From positions 1 to 9,281 of the forward strand of contig JASHTU010000167.1 of assembly GCA_030040395.1 (NCBI GenBank): a DNA stretch of 9,281 nucleotides. Direction: 5' to 3'. Each line of letters starts with the position of its first letter. Position 1 is the stretch's first letter. Position numbers and translations under genes: made by a program. This document shows positions 1 through 5,861 of the stretch, piece by piece. Under the pieces are notes generated by a model. That model did no database searches, had not been told where the DNA came from, and worked only from the letters and a program-made list of their open reading frames with translations. Source of the DNA: Acidobacteriaceae bacterium. Lineage in GTDB: Bacteria > Acidobacteriota > Terriglobia > Terriglobales > Acidobacteriaceae.

Positions 1-9
1 AGCCTTGGA

Positions 10-31
10 GGGGTTGCCTCTCGGCAACTCC
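10..31. other. Inverted repeat at the left edge, upstream of aroDE
   Basis: The arms are GGGGTTGCC (10-18) and GGCAACTCC (23-31) around a TCTC loop. They give nine pairs including one G-U. No T-run follows on either side, so it is not a standard intrinsic terminator. It could be the 3' structure of a gene lying left of the window or a leader structure of aroDE. One frame is open from the window edge to a TAA at 101-103 and could be the tail of an upstream gene, but those roughly 33 residues are not recognisable. Confidence 0.3.
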
Positions 32-104
32 GTCGTCATCCCCTATCAATTTCGGCCGCCCCACATTTCCATTCGGCTTGCATCCCGCTCCAAACGGCCT
101 TAAG

Positions 105-1697
105 ATGCATCAATCAAAGGTGATGCCGCACGCTGTTTCCAGCACGCTCGATTTCCCCGCCGTCCCGGCCTCGGGACCCCGTCCACGGCTGGGCAAGCTG
201 TGCGTGGCTCTCCAGGCTGAAACCTCGGCCGAGCTCCTCGAACGCGCCGAAGCCGCCCTCCACGACGCGCGCTTTCTCGAGTTCCGCCTCGACGCTCTCG
301 CCAAACCCGCTGCGGCCCTCCCGGAGCTGAAGCGATTCCTCGCCGAACACCGCGACGCCATCGTCATCGCCACCTGCCGTCGGAAAGCCAACGGCGGCAA
401 CTTCGTTGGATCTTTGCCTTCGGAACTGGAAATCCTCTTGAGAGCCGCGGAAGCCGGCTGCCAGATTGTCGATCTCGAAGTCGAATCCGCCGAGGAAGCC
501 ACCAAACCCCAACTGGCCCGATTCCGCGCCGCACTCCGCGCCGCCGGCGCCGCGCTCCTCGTCAGCTATCACGATTTCTCCCGCACCCGCGCCCTCGGCC
601 AAGCCGCCGCCCGCATCGAGGCCTTCGAGCCCGACTTCGTCAAAGTGGTATCAACGGCGCGCACCCTCGCTGACAATCTCGCCGTCCTCCAATTCATTGA
701 GGACCGCTCCCTCGCGGCCCACGTCGTCGGCATCGCCATGGGCGAGGAGGGCCTCGTCAGCCGCGTCCTCGGTCCCCGCGCCGGCGCTGCCTTCACCTTC
801 GCCTCCACGTCGGAGGCCGCCGCCACCGCGCCGGGTCAGGTCTCCGCCCGCACCCTTCTCGACCTGTATCGCGTTGAGCAGCTCGATCAGGCTACGCGCA
901 TCTTTGGCGTCGCCGGCAACCCCATCGCCCACTCCCTCTCGCCGCTGATGCACAACACCGCCTTCCGCCGAGAAAACGTTAACGCCGTCCTGCTCCCGCT
1001 CAAAGTCCGCATCCTCGATGACCTGCTCACCGTGGCTCGCGAGCTTCCTCTCGGCGGCGTCGCCGTCACCATGCCCCTCAAGCAGGAAGTGCTGCCCTAC
1101 CTCGCCAACATGGACCCCCTCACTGCCCGCATCGGCGCTTGCAACACCCTCCGCACCGGGGCCGACGGCAAATTCTACGGCTTCAATACCGATGTCGCCG
1201 GCGTGGTGCGTCCGCTGGAAAAGCGCATGCGCCTCAAAGGCGCGCGAATTTTGGTCCTGGGCGCCGGCGGAGCCGCCCGCGCCGCCGTTTTCGGGCTGGT
1301 CGAGCAGGGCGTTGAAGTCTTCATCGCCAACCGCACCCACGAGACCGCGGTTGCCCTGGCGCGTAAAGCCCACGCCAAATCTGTGAAGCAGGAGCAGTTG
1401 GCCAAGCTCCATTTTGACGCCATCGTCAACACCACTCCCTGTGGCATGCCCGGCGTCAAGCCCGCCCTGCCCATCAAGGAAAACGAGCTCAACGCCAAAC
1501 TCGTCTTCGACATGGTCTACAACCCCATCGAGACGCCCCTGCTCAAGCTCGCCCACGCGCGCGGCCTCGCGGTCGTCAGCGGCGTTGAAATGTTTGTCCA
1601 GCAGGGAGCCCGCCAATTCGAAATCTGGACCGGCAAGCCCGCTCCCGAAGCCGAAATGCAGCGCGTCGTCGAGCTGGCCCTCCGCCGCCACGGCTGA
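105..1697 (+). CDS. aroDE: Bifunctional 3-dehydroquinate dehydratase (type I) / shikimate dehydrogenase
   Basis: This fusion catalyses steps 3 and 4 of the shikimate pathway in the cytoplasm: 3-dehydroquinate to 3-dehydroshikimate, then NADPH-dependent reduction to shikimate. Numbering is from the ATG at 105 (530 aa). The AroD half (about 27-255) has EFRLD (59-63), a TCRRK strand, SYHDF with general-base His156, Schiff-base Lys180 in FVKV, MGEEG (212-216) and APGQ (242-245). The AroE half (about 265-525) has NPIAHSLSP (272-280), catalytic Lys326 in VTMPLK, NTD with Asp363, the dinucleotide loop GAGGAAR (386-392), NRT (409-411), and MFVQQGARQ near the C-terminus. The Lys326-Asp363 spacing of 37 equals that of E. 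coli AroE Lys65-Asp102. Both active sites look intact, and the D-then-E order matches the plant enzyme. The start is uncertain. An in-frame TTG (78), GTG (120) and ATG (123) also exist, and none has a well-spaced Shine-Dalgarno. The conserved region begins after all of them. The gene converges on ribF with 44 bp between stops and no clear terminator. Confidence 0.95.
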   Translation: MHQSKVMPHAVSSTLDFPAVPASGPRPRLGKLCVALQAETSAELLERAEAALHDARFLEFRLDALAKPAAALPELKRFLAEHRDAIVIATCRRKANGGNFVGSLPSELEILLRAAEAGCQIVDLEVESAEEATKPQLARFRAALRAAGAALLVSYHDFSRTRALGQAAARIEAFEPDFVKVVSTARTLADNLAVLQFIEDRSLAAHVVGIAMGEEGLVSRVLGPRAGAAFTFASTSEAAATAPGQVSARTLLDLYRVEQLDQATRIFGVAGNPIAHSLSPLMHNTAFRRENVNAVLLPLKVRILDDLLTVARELPLGGVAVTMPLKQEVLPYLANMDPLTARIGACNTLRTGADGKFYGFNTDVAGVVRPLEKRMRLKGARILVLGAGGAARAAVFGLVEQGVEVFIANRTHETAVALARKAHAKSVKQEQLAKLHFDAIVNTTPCGMPGVKPALPIKENELNAKLVFDMVYNPIETPLLKLAHARGLAVVSGVEMFVQQGARQFEIWTGKPAPEAEMQRVVELALRRHG

Positions 1698-1741
1698 ACG
1701 TTTCCGAGTGGTGCGCGGAGGGATTGCGCTGGTGGCGCGAT

Positions 1742-2680
1742 TCAGGCGCGTGCGAGCCGGAAGTAGCGCTGCGCGCGGGAGACGTCTTTGAAGATTTGCT
1801 GCTTGAGCGCTTCCGGCGAGGGCCACGGGCGCTCCTCGCGGAGGCGCAGGAGGAATTCGAGCTGGAGCGGCGTTCGGTCGTCGAGATCGACAGGCTCGAA
1901 GTCGAGGATGTGGGACTCGACGGCGAAGGAAGGTTCGCCGAAGGTGGGACGGTTGCCAACGTTGGTGACGGCCTGAAACGGGCGCCCGGCGATGCGGAGG
2001 CGGGTGACATACACGCCGAAGGCCGGAAGCAGGCCGTGGTAGGGTGCGAGGTTCACGGTAGGAACGAGGAGACGGCCGCCGATGCCGCGGCCCCGGGCAG
2101 GCGTAGAGCAGACGGCGAAGAGACGTCCGAGCATCCAGCGGGCGCGGCGGATGTCTCCGGCGGCGACGAGGGCGCGGATGGCGGAGCTCGAAACTTCGAG
2201 GCCGCGAACGCGGACCGCGCTGTGGATGCACACAGCGAAACCGAACTCGGTGCCCAGGGCGGCCAGCTCCGCGACGCCGGCCTTGGCGCCGCGCCCAAAG
2301 CGGAAGCTGCGGCCCTCGTGGAGGCTGCGCGCGCCGAGCTTTTCCACAAGAATCCGCTGGGTGAACTCGCCGGCGGTGAGGGCGGCGAGCGAGGCGTCGA
2401 AGGGGAGGACGAGCACGGCGTCCACGCCGGTTTGGGCCAGGAGACGCAGGCGCTCGGGGAGCGGGGTAAGCAGCCGCGGCGCCTGCGCGGGGCGGAGGAA
2501 CTGCTCGGGGTGGGGATCGAAGGTGACGGCGATGGCGCGGGCTTGTGTATTGCGCGCCTCTTCGACAGCGGCGGCGAGAATCCGCCGGTGGCCGAGGTGG
2601 ACCCCGTCGAAGTTGCCCACGGCGACGATGGACGGTCCAAAGCCGGCGGGGATTTCCTCGGCCGCGCGGAAGACCTGCAT
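1742..2680 (-). CDS. ribF: Bifunctional riboflavin kinase / FAD synthetase
   Basis: RibF phosphorylates riboflavin to FMN and adenylylates FMN to FAD in the cytosol. With the ATG at 2680 it is 312 aa, the usual family length. The N-terminal FAD-synthetase domain has GNFDGVHLGH (22-31), TFDPHP (53-58), FRFGRGAKAG (126-135) and SSSAIR (164-169). The C-terminal kinase domain has GRGIGGRLLVPTVNL (197-211), NVGNRPTFG (240-248) and the expected catalytic Glu255 in VESHILDF. The kinase P-loop region differs from the textbook GxxxGFPTAN form, although the Pro-Thr-x-Asn core is kept. I prefer the start at 2680 because GAAGG lies 7 nt upstream and the distance to GNFDG matches E. coli RibF. An in-frame ATG at 2722 overlaps the upstream gene's stop as ATGA. 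That would suggest translational coupling, but it has no Shine-Dalgarno. The gene follows the MBL-fold gene and probably shares its transcript. Confidence 0.94.
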   Translation of the reverse strand: MQVFRAAEEIPAGFGPSIVAVGNFDGVHLGHRRILAAAVEEARNTQARAIAVTFDPHPEQFLRPAQAPRLLTPLPERLRLLAQTGVDAVLVLPFDASLAALTAGEFTQRILVEKLGARSLHEGRSFRFGRGAKAGVAELAALGTEFGFAVCIHSAVRVRGLEVSSSAIRALVAAGDIRRARWMLGRLFAVCSTPARGRGIGGRLLVPTVNLAPYHGLLPAFGVYVTRLRIAGRPFQAVTNVGNRPTFGEPSFAVESHILDFEPVDLDDRTPLQLEFLLRLREERPWPSPEALKQQIFKDVSRAQRYFRLARA

Positions 2681-2718
2681 GGCAGGGCCTTCGGCTGGCT
2701 GGCCGGGGTGCGCGCCGC

Positions 2719-3519
2719 TCATAGGAGTACGGGCACGCTCAACCCGTCATAGGCCAGGCGGACGCCGGGAGGCAGATCGCGGTTGGTTTGTTCGTGGCCC
2801 AGGTCATGGGCAATGTGGGTAAGCCAGGTTTGGCGGGCGCCGATGCGCTCGGCCCACGCCACCGCCTGCTTGACCGTGGCGTGGCTGGGGTGAGGCTTGT
2901 GGCGGAGGGCGGAGAGCACGAGGACCTCGACTCCTTCGAGGAGGGCGAAGCTAGGCTCGGGTATGGCGCTGACGTCAGTCAGATAGGCGGCATTGCCGAA
3001 GCGGAATCCGGCAATGGGCTGCGCCCCATGGACGATGGGGATTCGCATGAAGTCGACGCCGTAGATAAGGTTGTGGTCATGGAGGGGCTTCAGCTCGACC
3101 TTCGCGCGGGTCGGATAGTTGGAGTGAGGCGAGAAAGTGTAGTCGAAGACCTTTTCGAGCACCCCGATGGTTGCAGGATCGGCGAAGAGCGGGATGGCAT
3201 GGCCGTTTTCGCGGAAGGCGGCGAAGCTCAAGGGGCGCAAGTCATCCATGCCGAGGATGTGGTCGGCGTGGCCGTGAGTGTAGAGAACGGCATCGATGCG
3301 CTTGAGGCCCGCATGGAGCGCCTGCTGGCGGAAGTCCGGGCCGGTGTCGATGACCGCGACGCGCCCGGCACCGGCTGCGGGGTCGGTCCAACCCAAGGCG
3401 GCAGAGGGGCGCAAGCGCAGGTCGTGCGGATCGGGCGAGGTGCAGACCGCGCAGGTGCAGCCCAGGGTGGGAACCCCCATGGAGGTGCCACTGCCGAGAA
3501 CGGTGAGGGTTGCATCCAT
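2719..3519 (-). CDS. PhnP-like metallo-beta-lactamase-fold hydrolase
   Basis: This is a 266-aa single-domain enzyme of the MBL superfamily, expected to use two active-site metals to hydrolyse a phosphodiester. It starts GSGTSMGVP and has Cys21, Cys23 and Cys26 in GCTCAVC, the positions used for the structural zinc in E. coli PhnP. The metal motif THGHADH spans 81-87. Further candidate ligands are His164 (PIVHG), Asp182 (LTDVS) and the His235/His238 pair in LTHIAHDL, which mirrors PhnP His222/His225. The enzyme therefore appears complete. No C-P lyase genes are nearby, so a role as phosphoribosyl cyclic phosphodiesterase is not supported by context. A general cyclic nucleotide or phosphodiester hydrolase is the safer call. 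The ATG at 3519 has GGAAG 7 nt upstream. The gene lies directly upstream of ribF and likely forms a two-gene operon with it. No confident promoter was found in the spacer upstream. Confidence 0.9.
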   Translation of the reverse strand: MDATLTVLGSGTSMGVPTLGCTCAVCTSPDPHDLRLRPSAALGWTDPAAGAGRVAVIDTGPDFRQQALHAGLKRIDAVLYTHGHADHILGMDDLRPLSFAAFRENGHAIPLFADPATIGVLEKVFDYTFSPHSNYPTRAKVELKPLHDHNLIYGVDFMRIPIVHGAQPIAGFRFGNAAYLTDVSAIPEPSFALLEGVEVLVLSALRHKPHPSHATVKQAVAWAERIGARQTWLTHIAHDLGHEQTNRDLPPGVRLAYDGLSVPVLL

Positions 3520-3608
3520 GGATCGGCTTCCAGCCCCTGCCTCTATCTGTCGGCTTTTAGCCCTCAGCTTCAGCTTCGGTGTTGCGGCTTGCTTTTCGGT
3601 GCATGATT

Positions 3609-3761
3609 CAGGTAGTTAGCGTGGCTAGGTAGATCATTAGTTTCCCAGGCCCCAAAAGCGGGACCCCTCGACAAGCTTAGGTCAGGCGCCGGGGCGCACA
3701 AGAAGAGTAATACAACCTTAAATGCCCAACACCTGGTAGTTCGTAGGCGGCAGGTAGTTAG
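3609..3761. repeat. 11-bp direct repeat, two copies 142 bp apart
   Basis: CAGGTAGTTAG occurs at 3609-3619 and again at 3751-3761. The second copy lies inside the 7-bp-phased repeat. The 131 bp between them contain no gene and have no terminal inverted repeats. Between the copies, CCTCGACAAGCTTAGG (3666-3681) resembles a motif I recall as dispersed in intergenic DNA of many bacteria; this is memory, not a search. Apart from these repeats I see no clear feature in the 273-bp spacer 3520-3792. Confidence 0.5.
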
Positions 3762-3791
3762 AAGCCAGAAGCTGGCAGCCAGAAGCTCGTA
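3736..3791. repeat. Degenerate heptanucleotide-phased tandem repeat
   Basis: Eight consecutive 7-bp units all begin with G followed by a pyrimidine. Seven of the eight have G at position 5, and six of the eight end in A. The rough consensus is GYNRGNA. Two units are identical (GCCAGAA at 3764-3770 and 3778-3784). The array stops 1-2 bp before the stop codon of the DUF1844 gene. Heptanucleotide repeats are known from cyanobacterial intergenic DNA; whether this array is of the same kind is inference. Confidence 0.5.
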
Positions 3792-3792
3792 C

Positions 3793-4437
3793 CTACTTTT
3801 TCCCCCGCGGCGGAGGCTTGACGCTGGGCATGCCGATCATGTTGGTCAGCTCGAGGAAGGCCATGCGCGCGTCAAACAGCATCGATTGCAGAGCGCGATC
3901 TTCGCCGTCGGTGAGGTTGCCGCGGGTCTTTTCGGCCAGGATGCCCATGAGGTCGATGGTGCTGCGCGCGCCCACGATGTCCACCTGCGGGCGCTGGCCC
4001 TCCTGCGCGCCGGCTCCCATCTGCAGCATGGCCGTGAGGTAAAGCTGCTGGACGAGCTGGTCGAAGGTGACGGGCGGCTGCGTGCCCACACCGGGATTCT
4101 GGGCGCGGATGAGGTCCTCGACGCGTTGCGCGGAGGCGTCATAGGCGGCTTTCTGCTCGTGGCTCTCTTCGGCAGTAGGCGCGGGCGGCAATTCCCCGTC
4201 GTTCTCGGTTGCGGCCTCGATTCCGGTTGCGGTCCGCGGAACTTCCGGCGGGGCAGATTCGCGCCGGCTCTCGGGCGACACCAGGCGCGGACCACCTGCG
4301 GATTCGGCTGGTTTCCCTGATGGCTCGCGCGTGGGTGAAGGCGGCGTTTCGTGTTCCGGCGTCGGCGCGCTCTCCTGTTCTTCCTGCGCTTTGTACTTGC
4401 GGCGGTCAATGACTTCGAATTTTGTCGTTTCGCTCAT
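3793..4437 (-). CDS. DUF1844 domain-containing protein
   Basis: The protein is 214 aa from the ATG at 4437. Residues 7-15 (FEVIDRRKY) form a short conserved-looking N-terminus. Residues about 18-85 are rich in Pro, Glu, Ser and Thr and probably disordered. From about residue 125 to 200 lies the DUF1844 helix pair with the typical IDLMGILAEKTRGNLT stretch (161-176), preceded by a segment with the TAMLQMGA pattern. The C-terminus is basic (PPPRGKK). The biochemical role of DUF1844 is unknown to me, and no catalytic residues are evident. The frame stays open upstream to an ATG at 4560, but that extension would run 59 nt into ygfZ and looks non-conserved, so I rejected it. The start at 4437 lacks a well-placed Shine-Dalgarno (GGGAG is about 16 nt away). 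The gene lies 64 bp downstream of ygfZ on the same strand and is probably co-transcribed with it. Confidence 0.85.
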   Translation of the reverse strand: MSETTKFEVIDRRKYKAQEEQESAPTPEHETPPSPTREPSGKPAESAGGPRLVSPESRRESAPPEVPRTATGIEAATENDGELPPAPTAEESHEQKAAYDASAQRVEDLIRAQNPGVGTQPPVTFDQLVQQLYLTAMLQMGAGAQEGQRPQVDIVGARSTIDLMGILAEKTRGNLTDGEDRALQSMLFDARMAFLELTNMIGMPSVKPPPRGKK

Positions 4438-4501
4438 GATCGTATGAATTTTGCTCCCGTGCGCATGGGGAATTCCACTCCCCGGTTTCCGCTCCGGCGC
4501 G

Positions 4502-5722
4502 TCAAAAAGTTGGCGGCCGATCCAAAATGCGCGCCGTTCCCGTGGTGTCTCCAGCCGCATAGGTAAACTGCCGGCCGCCGATTTCAGCTTCGGCGCGCAT
4601 CATCGCCAGGGCAAAGACAGGCCGGCTGCCGCGCAACCGCAATTCCGCGGCGCTGGTAATTTGCCCCGCAGGCGAGCCGTCTTCCATCCCAAGTTCCGCG
4701 CCCGCCGGGGGCACGGGACCAGCGAGTTCGACCGGCCGCAGATGCCTGTGAACGGACCCGCGGGAGCGAATTCGCTCCACAATTTCCTGGCCCAGGTAAC
4801 AACCTTTGTTGAAGTGCAGCGCCCGCAACTGCGAGGTTTCCTGCGGCAGGTCGCGTTCCAATATGTCGATCCCATACAAGGGGATGCCTTCGGCAACGCG
4901 GAACGCATTCCATGAGGCGCTCCCTGCCGGCGTGGCGCCGGCGGTGCGCAAGGCGGACCAGAGCAGCCGCAGGCCGGCCGAGGGCGCCCAAAGCTGATAA
5001 TGGGGCGCGAGCACGCCGTAACCCCGCACCATCCGCAGGCCCATGCCGTTCCACTCCACGTTGGTTCCCGTCATGGGCTGGGCGAAGACGGGCAGGCCCA
5101 GCCGCTCGAGCACGTCACCGGCCAGCGGACCCGTAAGGCCCACCGCGGTTTCTGATCCGGCTTCGCCGGGCGACTCGATCCCCAGCGGAATCAGCTCCAC
5201 GTCGTCCATGACGATGAAGCGGTTCAGATGGCCCAGCAGCTTGTCGAACTGGTCGGCGGCAATTTCCAGCTCCAGGCCCGACTCGCCGGCAAACGGGGTG
5301 CCCAGAAGGCGGTCACCCGCAGCGCCTTCGCTTGGTCGCGAGTTGGCCGCCGTCTTGCGCAGGTGCGGGGAAGGCTCTTCGCCCCCCCGCCAGACGGTCA
5401 GATCGCCCTGAATCCTGCCCTGCGCATTCAGCACCAGGTTCCATGCCCCGGTATTCGGGAACAAGTCGTTGACGGTATTGGTCACCATGCCGCTGAGCCA
5501 GCGGAAGCGGTCCTCGCCGCGCACGGAGACGCGGCGCAGCCAGCCCAGGTCGTGAACCGCCGCGCCGCGGGCCAAAGCCTCTGTTTCGGCTTCCGGCGCG
5601 TCCAATTGCCGAGGGGTTAACGCACCGCGATAGACGGCGAGTTCGTGCGGTGCATGAGACGCTTCGAGCATGGCGGCGAAAGCCGTGGGCCGGATCGTGG
5701 AAGCGAGGTCGATCTCTGTCAT
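4502..5722 (-). CDS. ygfZ: YgfZ/GcvT-family tetrahydrofolate-dependent Fe-S maintenance protein
   Basis: YgfZ proteins are GcvT-fold, tetrahydrofolate-binding proteins that support assembly or repair of certain Fe-S enzymes. The diagnostic motif KGCYLGQE is at 306-313, with the family's key Cys308. Upstream are the GcvT-like segments LGWLRRVSVRGEDRFRWLSGMVTN (wrapping residue 70) and LNAQGRIQGDLTVW (98-111). The C-terminal barrel-like region spans about 325-395. At 406 aa it is longer than usual. Most of the excess is at about residues 113-149, between the TVW strand and LELEIAADQFDKLL, where homologues as I know them run on directly. This insert is Gly, Ser and Arg rich and looks like repeat-derived sequence translated in frame. 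The ATG at 5722 has no Shine-Dalgarno, but a TATAAT lies about 67 bp upstream. The gene is the first of a pair with the DUF1844 gene. A GcvT (glycine cleavage T) identity is excluded by the KGCYxGQE motif and the absence of other gcv genes. Confidence 0.9.
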   Translation of the reverse strand: MTEIDLASTIRPTAFAAMLEASHAPHELAVYRGALTPRQLDAPEAETEALARGAAVHDLGWLRRVSVRGEDRFRWLSGMVTNTVNDLFPNTGAWNLVLNAQGRIQGDLTVWRGGEEPSPHLRKTAANSRPSEGAAGDRLLGTPFAGESGLELEIAADQFDKLLGHLNRFIVMDDVELIPLGIESPGEAGSETAVGLTGPLAGDVLERLGLPVFAQPMTGTNVEWNGMGLRMVRGYGVLAPHYQLWAPSAGLRLLWSALRTAGATPAGSASWNAFRVAEGIPLYGIDILERDLPQETSQLRALHFNKGCYLGQEIVERIRSRGSVHRHLRPVELAGPVPPAGAELGMEDGSPAGQITSAAELRLRGSRPVFALAMMRAEAEIGGRQFTYAAGDTTGTARILDRPPTF

Positions 5723-5767
5723 AAAGGAAGCTGTTCGGCGGTTTTGAGCCTTGATTCCCGCGGAAAC

Positions 5768-5796
5768 TTGGCGTTAGACCACATGATGATTATAGC
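5768..5796 (+). promoter_or_regulatory. Predicted promoter of the exported HExxH protein gene
   Basis: TTGGCG (5768-5773), a 17-bp spacer, and TATAGC (5791-5796) match four of six positions in each hexamer. The predicted start is near 5803, about 59 nt upstream of the ATG at 5862. The -10 box overlaps the opposing ygfZ -10 box, so the two promoters may compete or be jointly controlled. Confidence 0.35.
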
Positions 5797-5817
5797 CTTG
5801 AAAAGAGAGGCGGAAGC
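5789..5817 (-). promoter_or_regulatory. Predicted promoter of ygfZ
   Basis: A perfect TATAAT lies on the minus strand at 5794-5789. The -35 position, GCTTCC at 17-bp spacing, is poor. The predicted transcript would start near 5782 and have a leader of about 60 nt before the ygfZ ATG. Confidence rests on the perfect -10 box in otherwise GC-rich DNA. Confidence 0.5.
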
Positions 5818-5861
5818 CGGGCGCGACGGGTGCAGGCCTGTGTGCTCCGCGAGGTGAGTGG

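Noticed and set aside
2..103. Frame open from the left edge to TAA at 101-103
   Set aside because: It could be the last 33 codons of an upstream gene, but it is too short to recognise, and another frame is open across the same bases.
1698..1741. Possible bidirectional terminator between convergent aroDE and ribF
   Set aside because: No stem of useful length with a T-run on either strand.
651..2231. 526-codon open frame on the minus strand, antisense to aroDE and out of frame with ribF
   Set aside because: It is Arg/Pro-rich and then Gly/Glu-rich with no recognisable domain, and it lies opposite a clear aroDE. It is a by-product of GC-rich codon usage.
1724..2752. 342-codon open frame on the plus strand across ribF
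   Set aside because: It is antisense to an intact ribF and has Ala/Gly/Glu-rich composition without domain patterns.
2788..3606. 272-codon open frame on the plus strand across the MBL-fold gene
   Set aside because: The opposite strand carries every MBL metal ligand. This frame has no family pattern.
4438..4560. N-terminal extension of the DUF1844 gene to an ATG at 4560
   Set aside because: It overlaps the ygfZ coding end, and the conserved start MSETTKFEVIDRRKY begins at 4437.
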